DNA from: Typhlomys cinereus
Taxonomy: Eukaryota > Chordata > Mammalia > Rodentia > Platacanthomyidae
Direction: 5' to 3'
DNA: 64,000 nucleotides
NCBI GenBank assembly: GCA_023101885.1
Contig: JALPQD010000088.1
Coordinates: 2,763,501 to 2,827,500 of the forward strand
The notes below the pieces were generated by a model, which searched no databases, had not been told where the DNA came from, and saw nothing but the letters and a program-made list of their open reading frames with translations. Numbering within the stretch: the first letter of the stretch is position 1; every line of letters begins with the position of its first letter. Below, piece by piece: positions 36,183-47,300 of the stretch. Both the position numbers and the translations under genes were made by a program.

Positions 36183-37296
36183 GTAAGCAAAACAGGCCTC
36201 TCTGCTAGTTACCATGGTTTCCTTGCTGCTGTCATGAGTGCTGTTTTCATTTGCTTTTCATCTGCACTCTAAACTAGGGCAATGTTGGCCTTCCATTATT
36301 CAAGGATGCGACGATGGGCTGTGGAGAGGATGGGCGGGAAGCTGGGAGGCTGCCTTTATCCAGGGAGCCCTGAAATGGAAAGCATGCACCTCGAATTTCT
36401 TTGGGTCAGCATTGTTCCTCTCAGGCACTCAATCCTGGAACAATTTAACATTTAACCGATGACCTGAGTTCTCTCTATGTGCTTTTGAACTTGCGAATTT
36501 GTGTTGTAGAAATGGAAGAAGAGGATTCAAGGCATGGGTCTTACTTTTGGGTTAGAGCACTCAGGGAAGTATTGAAGTTAAAGAACTTTCCTCACAACCC
36601 ATGATAATTAATGGGGAGGAGCTAGGTCCAAATTTGGGCTTTTTTGAAAGGTTTCTCTAGTTCACTAGCAACATACTTCATACCTTTGAGGTAGCATGTC
36701 AATTTCACTTTGACCTGCCTTGAAAAAATGTAATTGGCATATATTTCCTTACATTACTGAAGGTAGGAAATGATAGAAAAAAATTGAAGCTGATGTTTTG
36801 CAACTCTAAAGAATTGTTCAGTTATAAACAATAGGTATTTATAGCTCTACCCAAATATATCTCTTAAGAACATAAAGTAAATTTGAGTTATTTATGAATA
36901 TTTAAGTCTTTAAGCCTTAAACTCTTTAAATACATCAAATGAAAATTCAGCGAGTTTTAGAAAAGCAAAATTTAGAAGAAACTTTGAATTTTTTTTTTTT
37001 GTTAACTCTGAAGAGTCACTAACTTTTTCCCCACATCTGCCCATTGAACTGAGCTCTACAGAAGGCCAGAGTTCCATCTCCCTCTGCAAATACCTTGAAG
37101 TCACACAGAGCACAAACGAGGAGGCAGCAGTGCTTATGAGTGTTTATGTATTGAACACAGGCATGGTTATTTCATGTAGCTTTAACCTGATTGCAAAAAG
37201 ATTTAGAAATTGCTAAAAATTAAAATTATATTACATAATAATTACAGTCACATTGAGGAGAAACTAAGTATTTAATACCTTAATCTTTCTTATTTT

Positions 37297-37372
37297 TGTA
37301 AGGTTGGGGCTTAAACCCAGGAGCCGGCACCTGCTAGGCCCATGCTGCATTGCTTTACCAAGCTCTAGCCTT
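37297..37372 (-). repeat. ID-type SINE, antisense
   Basis: The text 'ggttggggcttaaacccagg', 'cctgctaggcccatgctg' and 'tttaccaagctctagcc' is the reverse complement of a diverged ID element (GGGCTAGAGCTTGGTAAAGC… in family style). Confidence 0.6.
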
Positions 37373-37593
37373 ATATTTTCAAATAATGTACTTTAAAGAG
37401 ATCTACATAAAGTTATTCCTTTAAAAAAAAGCTTGGAGTATTATACGCTGTCATTCATTTGGGAAAATGAAAATATATTTAATTCAAACTGTCCCACTTT
37501 TTATCTGATGGGGAGGGGCACTATGTCATTCTCTCTCTCTTAATGACAGCCTAAACTAAGACTCTAAAAACTATTTCTTCTTTTGCATTTTTT

Positions 37594-37921
37594 TCTTTTC
37601 TTTTTCCTTTTTTTTAAAACTTTTTTCTTTTTGCAAGTGTGTGTGTGCATGTGTGTGTGCACGTGCGCACATGCATGTGTGTATCAGAGGGCACTGTGTG
37701 TTATGTGGTGACTTCGGTAATCATCCTGGATTGCTTCTACCCTTTTTGCTTCACTCTGGGATTTCCCAGGCTCTGCCCACCAGGGCCAGAAGTGCAAGCA
37801 AAAAGGGAATAGAAGCAATCCAGCACTGCTGGTTCCCCCTGGTGTTTTTCACATGGGACCTGGGATCCAGGACTTTCTGCTTGCAAAGCAGAGTTTTAAC
37901 CCCTGACCCATCTCTCCAGCC
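37594..37921 (-). mobile_element. Jerboa-like B2-superfamily SINE, antisense
   Basis: The element runs from a T-rich, TG-rich tail through 'gggcactgtgtgttatgtgg' and 'gggatttcccaggctctgcc' to the antisense head 'tgacccatctctccagccc'. It is flanked by 17-bp perfect duplications, cttcttttgcatttttt at 37577-37593 and 37922-37938. The perfect duplication shows a fairly recent insertion. Confidence 0.93.
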
Positions 37922-38219
37922 CTTCTTTTGCATTTTTTCAAAGAAGATATATTAAACATAGACATCTGAACATTCAACATTTTCCAATGACAATATCAAT
38001 GATAAAAGAGAAAGTAACTTTTTTATGTGTGGTAAGAATACCTTGAAAATAATGACTGCTGTGTTACAGAACAAAGAGTCAAATGTTACTTCTAAGACAT
38101 AGATTCTTTTTTGTAATGCTGCTTTTAATTTTAGCAAAATTTCCCTTTATATTATACATTCATTTCCAATTCATCTTTGAGACTGTTCTTTTGAAATTCA
38201 CTTCTAGCATAAGAAATGA

Positions 38220-39690
38220 GATATGACTGATAGCTGTGAAGACAGAGAATCCCTCTTCATCTGCACCCCTCCTTCCCTCCGAGATAACCACTTTCCTGGA
38301 TGCAGTCTTTACCACTGACAGTTTTATGACTCACCCATCTATCTTATATATTGCTTAGTTTTCCTGTGTACCAGGCTAGTTTGTAGCTAGTTCCTATTTT
38401 TTTAGACTTTCTACTTCATCACATGGATATACTCCAGTGTGGTTATTCATTCTGCATTTAATAGAGAGCCTTATTATTTCTGTATTATTCTACGAAGAAT
38501 ACTGCTGTTAAAAATGGTTAGGTATTCATATCCCACTCTACTTGCTTAGGAATAGAATTCCTCAGGTTAGTGGTAATTGTGTTGAATTTTATGAGGAAAT
38601 GCCTAGTTGTGTTCAAATGTTTAAACCATTTTCTACTCCCACTAAAAATGAATGAGAATCACTATTTACTCCACATCCTTGCTGATTTTTTTCTTCCATT
38701 TTCTTTCAGTTTTATAGGTGGTATAATTATATCATTTTATTTCATTTGAATTTCCCTGATTACTAATAACTTTGAAAAGAATGCACACTGGCTCATGGGA
38801 CAGGATTTCATGTGTCTCTAAAACTCCATATTGTGACACACAGGTAATCATCCTGAAATCACTCATGAAGGGGTCATTTAGATTCCCCCATACTATAACT
38901 AGGTATATTTGTTTCCACTCTGGCCCAGATAGCCAGCAGAGCAGTATTCATACATTTATCTGACATTTGTTTTTCCCCCATAAAATGCCTTCTCATCATA
39001 TCTTTTGATCATTTTCAATTGGATTATTTGGGTTTTTTTCCTTAGAGATACATAGTACTTTGAAGTTACTACTTCATCATTATGTTATCTATCATAAATT
39101 TGCTTTCCCTTTCTACTTGCCTTTTTCAGTCTGTGGTTTAATAGAAAGTTCATAATTTTGTGCATCTTTTTCATTTGTTCCCCCCTTGTGGGTTTTTTTT
39201 TTTTTTTCAGAAGCCTCTCAATGTCCAAAGCTTTTTTTATGTTTGCTTCTAGAAGTTTTGAAATTTTGATTTTTCTGTAATTGGTTTGGGGGCATTGTAT
39301 GAGGTGAGGAGTAATTTCATTCTTCTGTTATATATTTAAATAAATAACCAGCTATTTTATCATTCATTGAAAACCCCTTATTTCTCAATTGATCTGCAAA
39401 CAGACTCTGTCCTCTATCAAGGTTTCATATGACTATGGGGCTTGTCTCTCTTTTACTAGCATGTCTAGTCCTCTGTCAATAGCACAGTTTGATGCTCACT
39501 CTGTCTTTTTTGATATCTTCATATCTGATCATCTCCTGTAATTCTTTCTCTTGAAAAGCATGTTGCTATATGACCCTATTATTATATGTCTCAATCTTTT
39601 CAATTCTACCAAAAAAATGATTGGAATCTTGACTGAAAGTTTATTAAATATGTAAAATAACATGGCAAGAATTTATATATTGTTTTAGTT
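38220..39690 (-). repeat. Ancient LINE-1 ORF2/3' UTR relic, antisense
   Basis: Blocks such as 'tttgaatttccctgattact', 'agaagcctctcaatgtcc', 'ggcattgtatgaggtgagg', 'gtcctctatcaaggtttc' and 'gattggaatcttgactg' occur in the same order as the matching parts of the young LINE-1 at 12625-14000 but are heavily mutated. The reading frame is destroyed. Confidence 0.65.
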
Positions 39691-40090
39691 AAATACAGGT
39701 GTCAACTTAACAATTAGGCACATTGGTAAAGAATCACTGGTTGTGTCTTTAAGCCCTGAGCAAATCTTGTCTAAGTAATGGGGAGGTCCAGTCCATGGTG
39801 GGTATGGCTAATCCCTGGGCAGGTGGATAAAATGGAGGGAACTGGGTAAGGAAATTAGCATCTTTCTGTATAGTTAGCCAGACGTTCTGGTCTGGCAAAT
39901 GAGGGTTGTCCTTCACAGCAATATTGTGGATTTGGTATGCCCACTTCCCTCCCTTAGTGTTAGTGTGGGCTGTCCTGCCAAGTTGGACAAGGAATTGTAA
40001 CCCAACAATTGTAAGCCAAAATAGAACCCCTTGTTCCCTTAAGCCCTTGGGTCATGAATTATCAGCAACAATGCAGAATAGCTGCAGTCT
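39690..40090 (+). repeat. Rodent interspersed repeat, family not assigned
   Basis: The segment contains 'caggtgtcaacttaac', 'tccctgggcaggtgg', 'ggaattgtaacccaac' and 'tgtaagccaaaatagaaccc', which I recognise as a common rodent dispersed repeat (with a …GTAAGCCAAATAAACCC… end) but cannot name. Diverged. Confidence 0.45.
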
Positions 40091-41794
40091 ATCCTTGCAT
40101 TTGTCTTTATTTATGAACACCACTGAGGCACAGAAAGTTTCCTTACATTATGGCCAGAGAGTCTAGCGTATAGAATAAGCATCTTTCAAACTTTGCTGAT
40201 GCTTGTTTTGTGGCTTACTGTGCATGTTCACAGTGAGATTGAAAAGAATTCTGCCAATGTTGGCTACTGTGTCCATATAGTCCCCTGGGTCAGGGCCATT
40301 GGGAGTTTTTTTTTTTTTTTTCTTTTCTCTTCGTAATGATTTCTTTGTGTGGTTTAACCAACAGTTACCCAAAAGCTATGTTAAAATCTCCTGCATGCCT
40401 TCTTTTCTTGAATATGCTTCTTTATTTTGAATAATGCTTTTAGATGCATGCAAGACTGGAATTATGCTAGCACTTCTCATGAAAATGTCCCACTTCCTCC
40501 ATCTGCCACTCTTCTTTCCCTTGCTGCCTATTTTCTATTAACATTACAATAGCTTCATGCCTTGCTTTTGGTTGATACTTAATCTATGTTTTTTAGAATC
40601 CATTTATTTTCAACCTTTCAATTTCCTTTTAATTATGTCTATGCTAAGGAACATATAGCTGCAGCTTTTTCCTTATTTACAAATTTTTCAGATTATTTGG
40701 AGAGATCTTTTCATTTGTGGTCCTTCTATTACTAAAGTATGGGACTTTTTTTTTTTTTTGCTCTCTTGCTTTATGTAATTTATCTGCCCATGTCATCTAG
40801 TAGTTATTTTTTGAGGTTTTATATTGATTTAGATTCCTACTGTGCCCCATTACCATACAATTCCCTTTGCCTATTTGGAAATTATATACTGTTTCTAATT
40901 TTTCATAATTAGCCTAGGATAATTGACATTCTGCATTAACCTAAGTTATAAAATTAATCAGTGGTTTCCCTCCTTCCATGCATTGTAAGCACTTTGGAGC
41001 ATATATCCAGCCATCTCTCCCTTATTAATTTCTATTGTCATAGTATTTTAGTTTTGTTTTGACTTTATCGGTCCTACAGTTTATTTGTGTGGTGAAAATT
41101 TGTCCACATTTTCTCTATTCAGTGGTCTTCCTGACATCTCAGACTTCCTTTCTCTGGTCAGTGCTTTTCTGCATGAATATTTTGTTTCGTCTTGTTTTGT
41201 TTTTGATGACTTCATACATGCATGAACCGTTTGGGGTATCTTTACCCCCACTGTCTTCCCTCCTTCTCCTGCTGGAAAGCTAAAATCTACTTCTCAGCAA
41301 GCCTTCTCTTACTTCCCTGTGTACTTTTATTTGTTTTGTTTTTGACCCATTGAGTTTATTTATGGTTACTTCCAAAAGCAACACTAACTAACTGCCCATA
41401 GGCAGTGAGGCATGGGGCTCACAAGCCCCTCCCTTATACATGATGAATGTCCAGCGGCCCAGCCTTGTTCAGGGAGCCACGTCTGCAGTGAGTTCTGGCG
41501 TGCAGGACTGTGACACATCCACAAGGTCCTTCCTGTTTCCTAGTGTTCCTCCCAGTCTTCAGCTCTTGCATTTTTTCCACTACTCTGAGAGCAATGTCGC
41601 TGAGCCCTGGGGCGGGGATGATGTAGGTGTGCTCTGTAGGCCCAGCCCTCCACATAAAGAGGCTTTTTCTCCACACTTTGACCAGGAGAATCTGTGCATT
41701 AAAAGTACCTTTTTTAGAAACTTATCTGGCAAAGTTGTATTGCTAATAAACTCTCCATTTTTGTTTATCTGGAAAACATGTTGATTCAATTCTT

Positions 41795-42076
41795 CTTTAA
41801 ATTTTTTTTATTTATTATTTATTCAATTGTGTGTATGCATATGTGCGCGTGTGTGTAGAACCACGGACAAATTTGGGAACCACCATGGATGCCTCCACCT
41901 TCTCCTTGTTTACTCTGCCCCGGGATTCACAGGCTCCACCCTACCAGGACCAGAAGCGCAGGCCACCCGCCGCTTCCGCCTGGCGTCTATATGTGGGGTC
42001 TAGGATCTAGGATCCAAACTCAGGACCTTCCACCTGCAAGGCAGAGGCTTAACCCCTGAGCCACCTCTCCAGCCCC
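41795..42076 (-). mobile_element. Jerboa-like B2-superfamily SINE, antisense
   Basis: TG-rich tail, 'gggattcacaggctccacc', 'gatccaaactcaggacc' and the antisense head 'ctgagccacctctccagcccc'. A target-site duplication ttgattcaat lies at 41781-41790 and 42077-42086; the copies stay alike for four more bases with one mismatch. Confidence 0.88.
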
Positions 42077-42465
42077 TTGATTCAATCCTTAAAGTATATT
42101 TTACTACATTTAGAATGTTAAGTTGCATATAATTTCTTTGTTTACAGTTGATGTCAGCTGTCAATATCTGTTTCTTTCTATATGACTTTCAGACCTCTTT
42201 GGGCTTTAGAAGTCAGGATATTACCTCTGTACATCATTCGTCAATTTAATTTATGCTGCATGGAGTTCTCTGAGTTCCCTGGTTTGAGGAACAATGTTGT
42301 CTACCATTTCTGGAAAGCCCAAAGCTGTTATCTGAACTGTTTCTCTTGATTCTTTCTAGTAGCTCTTCGATAATCAAGAAATCTTCTGGGCTGTGTTCTC
42401 CTTATCTCATCTCAATTTGTCTTTCAGTTTTTGTCTTTCTGTTCATTTTATCAGAAATTTCCCTT

Positions 42466-42811
42466 GAATCACAGGCACTAGAATCCCTAGAGGCAAGGGA
42501 TTAACAGTCACACTAATGTTCCCATACTAAAGGGGAGCACAAGAAAGGGCTCGGGGCAATGCCACTGAGTCCTTACACCTCATTAGAGTGGAGGATGCAG
42601 AGGGAAGTTTGACATTCACACTAAAGGATGTTCCAGGGAATGGGAGGGAGGAGGGGGAGGCACTGGGAGAAAGGGAGGGAGGTGGGTGAAAGGAAGGGGA
42701 AAAGGGGGGAAGGGTGCAAAGGGGACTGGGGAGGGGGAGAGAGAGGGAGGAGGCCAGGGTACCTATTAAATTTGTATGATTGGGAAAATAAATAAATAAA
42801 CATAAAAAAAT
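42466..42811 (+). mobile_element. LINE-1 3' end, sense to Stxbp4
   Basis: The segment holds the LINE-1 3' UTR polypurine tract (about 42637-42760, including 'gggaggcactgggagaaagg'-like text shared with the young LINE-1 at 11645-14840), then an A-rich tail with AAATAAATAAATAAAC. A short target-site duplication, aaatttcc, is at 42455-42462 and 42812-42819. It is a strongly 5'-truncated copy in the opposite orientation to most LINE-1 pieces here. Confidence 0.75.
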
Positions 42812-43133
42812 AAATTTCCTTACTTCTGTCTTCCAGTTTACCCATTTTCTTTTCAACTGTATCACATCAGATGTCATGCCCATAAGTCAAGTTTCTTATT
42901 TAATTATGTCTACTATATATTGAGATTGATTGTATCATTGAATCTATTCTGGTCCTGGTAGGGCGGAGCCTGTGAATTTTTGAGAATTTCCTTGGCCCTT
43001 TACTATGCTTTCAATCTTTCAATTCCTTTTTAATTATCAAAATCTATTAAATATGACTTTATGTTTATATCTGATTACTCTATTGTCCACAGTCTTTATA
43101 GATAAGATGCTGTAAACTTATTTTTTCTTTTTA

Positions 43134-43376
43134 ATTGTGTGTGTGTATGTGTGTGTGTGTGTCAGAGTGCATCGTGTGTCCTGTGGAGGACTAAGGGTGA
43201 CTTCAGGAATCACCCTGGATTGTTTCTACTGGGATTTCCCAGCTCTGCCCACCAAGGCTGGAAATACAGGCTGCTGCCATTTCCACCTGGCATTTTTACG
43301 TAGGACTTGGGTTCTGAATTCAGGAACTTCTGTTTGTGAGACAGAGTCTTAACCCCTGAGCCGTCTTTCCAGCCCC
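43134..43376 (-). mobile_element. Jerboa-like B2-superfamily SINE, antisense
   Basis: The (TG)n tail is at 43138-43162; then come 'cctgtggaggactaagggtg', 'gggatttcccagctctgcc' and the head 'ctgagccgtctttccagcccc'. No clear target-site duplication was found. Confidence 0.85.
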
Positions 43377-44086
43377 TTTTAGCTGACTGTCACTTCATAA
43401 AATTTATTTCCTTATATATTTAGTGTTGTTTTAATTGTGAGGTCATGTTCTTTTGACACATTATATAAGAAAATCTTTTATATCTGAATGTAGAAGATAG
43501 TCCTCCAGAAAAGTTTTTTTATTTGTTTGTTTCAATTCACCTAGGACTAACTTCTGCTAAAATTTCCAGTTACAGATTTTCATGTCGCTCAGTTAACATA
43601 AATCCAGTCCCCAAACATCTGGCTTTCTCCAGCTCATTATATTGTTGGATAAGGGATTATTGTTAGGAATTATTCAGGAGAGACATTTTTACTCACCAGA
43701 GCCAAAGTTGAAACACTTTTTCTATGAAAATTCTTTCCCCTAGCCTATGTACTACATTCCCTTGTCAGCCATCTATCCATCATGAAACCCCAAGCTATAG
43801 GCCACTAGAGATTAGCATAGACCCTCAGAGCAAGTTGCAAGTCAGCATTCTCTTAGTGATTCCACTGGGCATTGCTGCTGGTGGTCTCCGGGTAATTCCT
43901 CTACTTTCTCCTAGTTCAGCGATACATTGGATTCTATAGTATGTGTGAGTGCATCTGTGTATGTGTATCCAGCACTGTTATCTGTGCTTATGCCTTTCAA
44001 AGCTTTCTGTCAGCATGTAAGACAGATTAAAAAGAAAAAAAACCTACATAAATATAATTTACTATAAAAATCAGTAAAAGTCACAT

Positions 44087-44174
44087 GCAATTTATCTCAT
44101 AAAACTTAAAGGGTATCCCTGTAGAGGTTTGCAATTTATCTCATAAAACTTAAAGGGTATCCCTGTAGAGGTTT
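44087..44174. repeat. Perfect 2 x 44-bp tandem duplication
   Basis: Bases 44087-44130 and 44131-44174 are identical over all 44 positions. Each unit starts gcaatttatctcataaaac and ends ctgtagaggttt. The unit is not a simple repeat and has no third copy nearby. It ends 185 bp upstream of the next exon. Confidence 0.97.
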
Positions 44175-44359
44175 AACTTTTTAAATATTCAATTAATTGT
44201 ATGTTACCTCCACACAAAATCAGAATATCTGTTCTGAAAGATGGGAAATCAGTGAAAATGGTGGTGTAAGTTGCTGGCTCATGAAAACTGAAATTGGAAA
44301 GCAAGCCATCATGGAAAATCAAAGAAATGTGTAAGATGCTCCTTTTTCTGTCCATCCAG

Positions 44360-44476
44360 GAAAGTGTTCAGGATTTAAGGAAGAGAATCACAGTCCTTGA
44401 CTGCCAACTGCGAAAATCAGAAATGGCTCGGAAAACTTTCGAGGCATCCACAGAAAAGCTTCTTCATTTTGTAGAG
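44360..44476 (+). CDS. Stxbp4: Stxbp4 exon, end of coiled coil
   Basis: A 117-nt exon, 39 codons, phase 0-0, reading ESVQDLRKRITVLDCQLRKS then EMARKTFEASTEKLLHFVE. Acceptor CATCCAG ends at 44359; donor GTAAGC starts at 44477. It matches the remembered human segment with only conservative changes. It completes the coiled coil (human about 370-408) in phase with the exon at 36006. With the exons at 16273, 19164 and 36006 it forms a run of four symmetric exons. Confidence 0.96.
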
Positions 44477-45020
44477 GTAAGCATTTCATTGACAGTTAAT
44501 CCTCAGGTTGATTCCTTGCATTCTACATCTGCAGTTCCGGCCAACCACAGACTAAAAATATATAGGTACAGAACCCCTCCATAAAGCCCCCCCAAAATAA
44601 ATAAATAAATAAAAAGCAAATTAAATGTGCACATACCAAGCACTGTGCCAAATCCGTGCACCGAGAACGATGCATGGGCGTGCCCTGTGACAGCCTCCTC
44701 CATCCTTCTCCAGCAACGTACCAGTGCTGTTCCCTGCGTTTCTCTATCTTGCACTGTGCAGTTATGCCTAGACTGGCACTTCTGCACTAAATAAGTATAA
44801 ATCTTCTCCCTGTCATTCTTGTGTAAGCAAAAGAGTATAAAAGCTATTTACACGCTGTTTAGATTGTGTTATATAAGTAGCCTAGAGATGATTTAAAGGT
44901 ACACACAGGATATTTACATACATGCACATTTTATATAAGGGGCTTCGACATCCATGGATTTTGACACCAATGCCCCATAGGTACTAAGGAATAACTATAG
45001 GAAGCAATAACTGCTGGTGG

Positions 45021-45252
45021 CAGACTTGGGGGCTCAGCGCTATAATCTCAGCTTCTTGGAAGTCTAGGGCAGGAAGATAGCAAGTTCAAGGCCTATTGAG
45101 GCTGCTATGTGAGTTCAAGGCCAGCACAGACAACTTAGTCAGACTCTGTCTTAAAATAAAAGGTTAAAGGAAGGCTGGGGAGAGAGCTCAGTGGTAGAGT
45201 TCTTGGTTAGTATGTGAAAGGCCCAAGTTCAGTCTCCAGTACTAAGGAAGCA
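45021..45252 (+). repeat. B1-ID composite SINE
   Basis: The B1-type part, 'tggcagacttgggggctcag', 'gcttcttggaagtctaggg' and 'gagttcaaggccagcacag', ends at 'cagactctgtcttaaaataa'. It is followed by an ID unit, 'ggctggggagagagctcag', 'tggtagagttcttggttag' and 'ttcagtctccagtac'. This is the same composite class as 33566-33796 in the opposite orientation. Confidence 0.8.
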
Positions 45253-45589
45253 AAGGAGACAGCAGGGCAGGGAGGGAGGGAAGCAAAGAGGAAAAAAGGG
45301 AAGAGGGAGGCACAGAAAAGTGTCTGACTTGTAATCAGATTGAGAATTATTGAATAAGCAAAGAATTGTAATGAATAGAATGCTAAGAAACATCATTGAA
45401 ACACTATAATATAACATCTGCTGTTTCAATGAATTCTTTCCTTAAAATCCTAATGCCATGTAAACATAACTTGATACCCCATAGCTATTTCTAAGTGGAA
45501 CTACATATTAGTATAATTAATCAATGGAAGAGGAAGTTAGAAATATTAATCAAGCAAAGACATTTTTTTAAAAACTATCAAACTGGGGA

Positions 45590-46215
45590 ATCACCACCCC
45601 CCATGCTAGAAAAGAAAAGATCTCAATACCCAAATAAGATGCAGCCTATTTCAGTGGAAGAGCAGTGAAATAGACAATAACAAACAGAGTGCAGAGTACT
45701 GGCAACCCTAAAACACTCAGCCAGAATCAGGCAACCGCATCTTCATGCTAAGACTCAAGGAATCTTACAGAAGAGGAGGCAGTAAGATTATAAGAGCCAA
45801 AAGATGGGAAGGTCCACTGCTGGCCAGAACATTCCACTCAAGGCAGGGCTGCTGCATCCAGGAATCTACTGCAAAGAGACTTATCCTCACTGACATTTCA
45901 ACAGTGCCCCATAGACTACCGAGGAACTCAGGAGAATAATTACTTATAGGGGGATCCTCGGGGGATAGGGCTAGACAGGTGAAGAAAAGTGCCCCTATCA
46001 GTGGGTCTACCCAAGGAAGGGTAGACTACACAAGCCACACATGCAGACAGGCAGAAGGGTAGGAGGGACAAGGATAGATTGGTAAAGGATGGGAAGGAGA
46101 GTGTAAAAGGGGAGAGGGAGAGAAGAGAGAAAGGGGAGGGGGAAAAGAGGGGGTCAAAGACAACCACTCATATTTGTAAAACTAGAAAAATAAAATATAA
46201 TTTAAAAAAGAAAAA
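45590..46215 (+). repeat. LINE-1 3' UTR, sense to Stxbp4
   Basis: The order 'ggcaaccgcatcttcatgc', 'actcaaggaatcttacag', 'ctgctgcatccaggaatc', then a polypurine tract at 46080-46155 (gggagagggagagaagagag) and an A-rich tail with AATAAA near 46190 matches a rodent LINE-1 3' UTR. Moderately diverged; no target-site duplication identified. Confidence 0.65.
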
Positions 46216-46260
46216 ATAGTAAAATTTAAGGATTTCCTTCATAATCTTATTTCTTTCTAG

Positions 46261-46310
46261 ACAATTCAACAAATGCTTGTGGATAATTCTGCACCTTTAT
46301 CTAATTTAAG
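46261..46310 (+). CDS. Stxbp4: Stxbp4 exon, post-coiled-coil linker
   Basis: A 50-nt exon: 16 codons TIQQMLVDNSAPLSNL plus two bases (AG) of a split serine codon. Acceptor TTTCTTTCTAG ends at 46260; donor GTAAGA begins at 46311. It matches the human segment AIQEVFSDNSTPLSNL as remembered, with several changes, so this linker evolves faster than the coiled coil. A LINE-1 3' UTR ends about 45 bp upstream, which places LINE-derived sequence close to the branch-point region. Confidence 0.92.
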
Positions 46311-46865
46311 GTAAGAATATTTAAATGTTTTCCACAGAGTATGTCCATTGAATAAATTCTTCATCTAGCAAGCATGACTTAAATTCTCTTAAATGGTTTT
46401 AAAATGCCTCATAATTCCCATTGGATCCTCTTAGTTTAATGACCTGGAAATAAGTATAAGAACTTTGTTTTGGTTCTATCTCTTTAATATAAAGTGGTAT
46501 GGAAGCATTATAACATTGTACTATAAAACCAAAGAGCCACACATCCTGTCTTGTGTAGATAAAGCTACCAGTCACAGAAGTACTGCTAAAGGTTAGTCAT
46601 AGTCCTATAGATGTGTTGCTATATCTGAGAGAATTTTGCAAGGCATAATTATGTAATCAACTTCTTTCATTTCCATCATTCAGTAGATAAATGAGATAAT
46701 ATACTTAGAGATTACACCTGGATTTTGTTGCAATGTACTCAGGTTTAAAGTTCTTATTTGGAGCTACAAACATTCAAGTAAGATTTATTTACTACAAGTC
46801 ACAAGTTTATAGTCATTGTAATACAGAAGAAAGATCCCTACTTGTGCATTTTAAAAATATGTCTT

Positions 46866-47094
46866 TTAAGGGGGAGATGGCTCAGGGGTTAAAGCCTTTG
46901 CCTCACAAACAAATGGACCTGAGTTTGGATCTCCAGATCCCATGTAAAAAGTACTGGGTGGATATGATGGCCGTCTGTAATTCCACCCTGGGAGGAAGAG
47001 TCTGGAAATTCCCCAGAGCAAAGCAATTAAGAAGGTAGAAAAGTTCAGGATGATTCCCAATGTTACCCTTGGGCCTCCACTGGCACATACACTC
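46866..47094 (+). mobile_element. Jerboa-like B2-superfamily SINE
   Basis: The element starts with an abbreviated head (gggggagatggctcagggg), then 'gcctttgcctcacaaac', 'tggatctccagatcccatg' and 'caggatgattcccaatg', ending near 'cacatacactc'. A perfect 13-bp target-site duplication, aaaaatatgtctt, flanks it at 46853-46865 and 47095-47107. Confidence 0.92.
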
Positions 47095-47184
47095 AAAAAT
47101 ATGTCTTCTATTTGTCTTAATGTCTCTGGCAAAAACATATGAAAAGTCACCATTACTGTGAAAACAGCAGTGTGCTACGGAAGG

Positions 47185-47300
47185 TAAGAGCCATATACAT
47201 GGCTCAGACCTGTAATCCCAGCATCACAGAGGCTGAGCCAGGACTCACAGTGACTTCAGTGCAGTTTGGACGACCCAGTGAGACTGTGTTTCCACAACTG
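47185..47300 (+). repeat. B1 SINE
   Basis: The blocks 'gacctgtaatcccagcatc', 'acagaggctgagccagg' and 'acccagtgagactgtgtttc' follow B1 order. Diverged and lacking the exact 5' end. Confidence 0.65.

Larger units (their letters stand above)
40330..43480 (-). repeat. Ancient LINE-1 3' UTR relic, antisense, broken by insertions
   Basis: Text such as 'gaatccatttattttcaacc', 'tctatgctaaggaacata', 'ctgtttctcttgattc' and 'ttgtctttctgttcattt' follows the long T-rich 3' region of old mammalian LINE-1 on the minus strand. It is interrupted by two jerboa-like SINEs (41795-42076 and 43134-43376) and by a sense-strand LINE-1 end (42466-42811). Parts, such as 41220-41780, are too diverged to assign. Confidence 0.45.
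36183..44359 (+). other. Stxbp4 intron (8.2 kb)
   Basis: The intron holds an ID fragment (37297-37372), jerboa-like SINEs (37594-37921, 41795-42076, 43134-43376), a large diverged antisense LINE-1 block (38220-39690 and about 40330-43480), an unidentified repeat (39690-40090), a younger sense-strand LINE-1 3' end (42466-42811) and a 44-bp tandem duplication (44087-44174). 36183-37296 is unique-looking with nothing recognised. Confidence 0.9.
44477..46260 (+). other. Stxbp4 intron (1.8 kb)
   Basis: The intron contains a B1-ID composite SINE (45021-45252) and a sense-strand LINE-1 3' UTR (about 45590-46215), which ends about 45 bp before the next exon. 44480-45020 and 45253-45589 are unremarkable. 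Confidence 0.9.
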
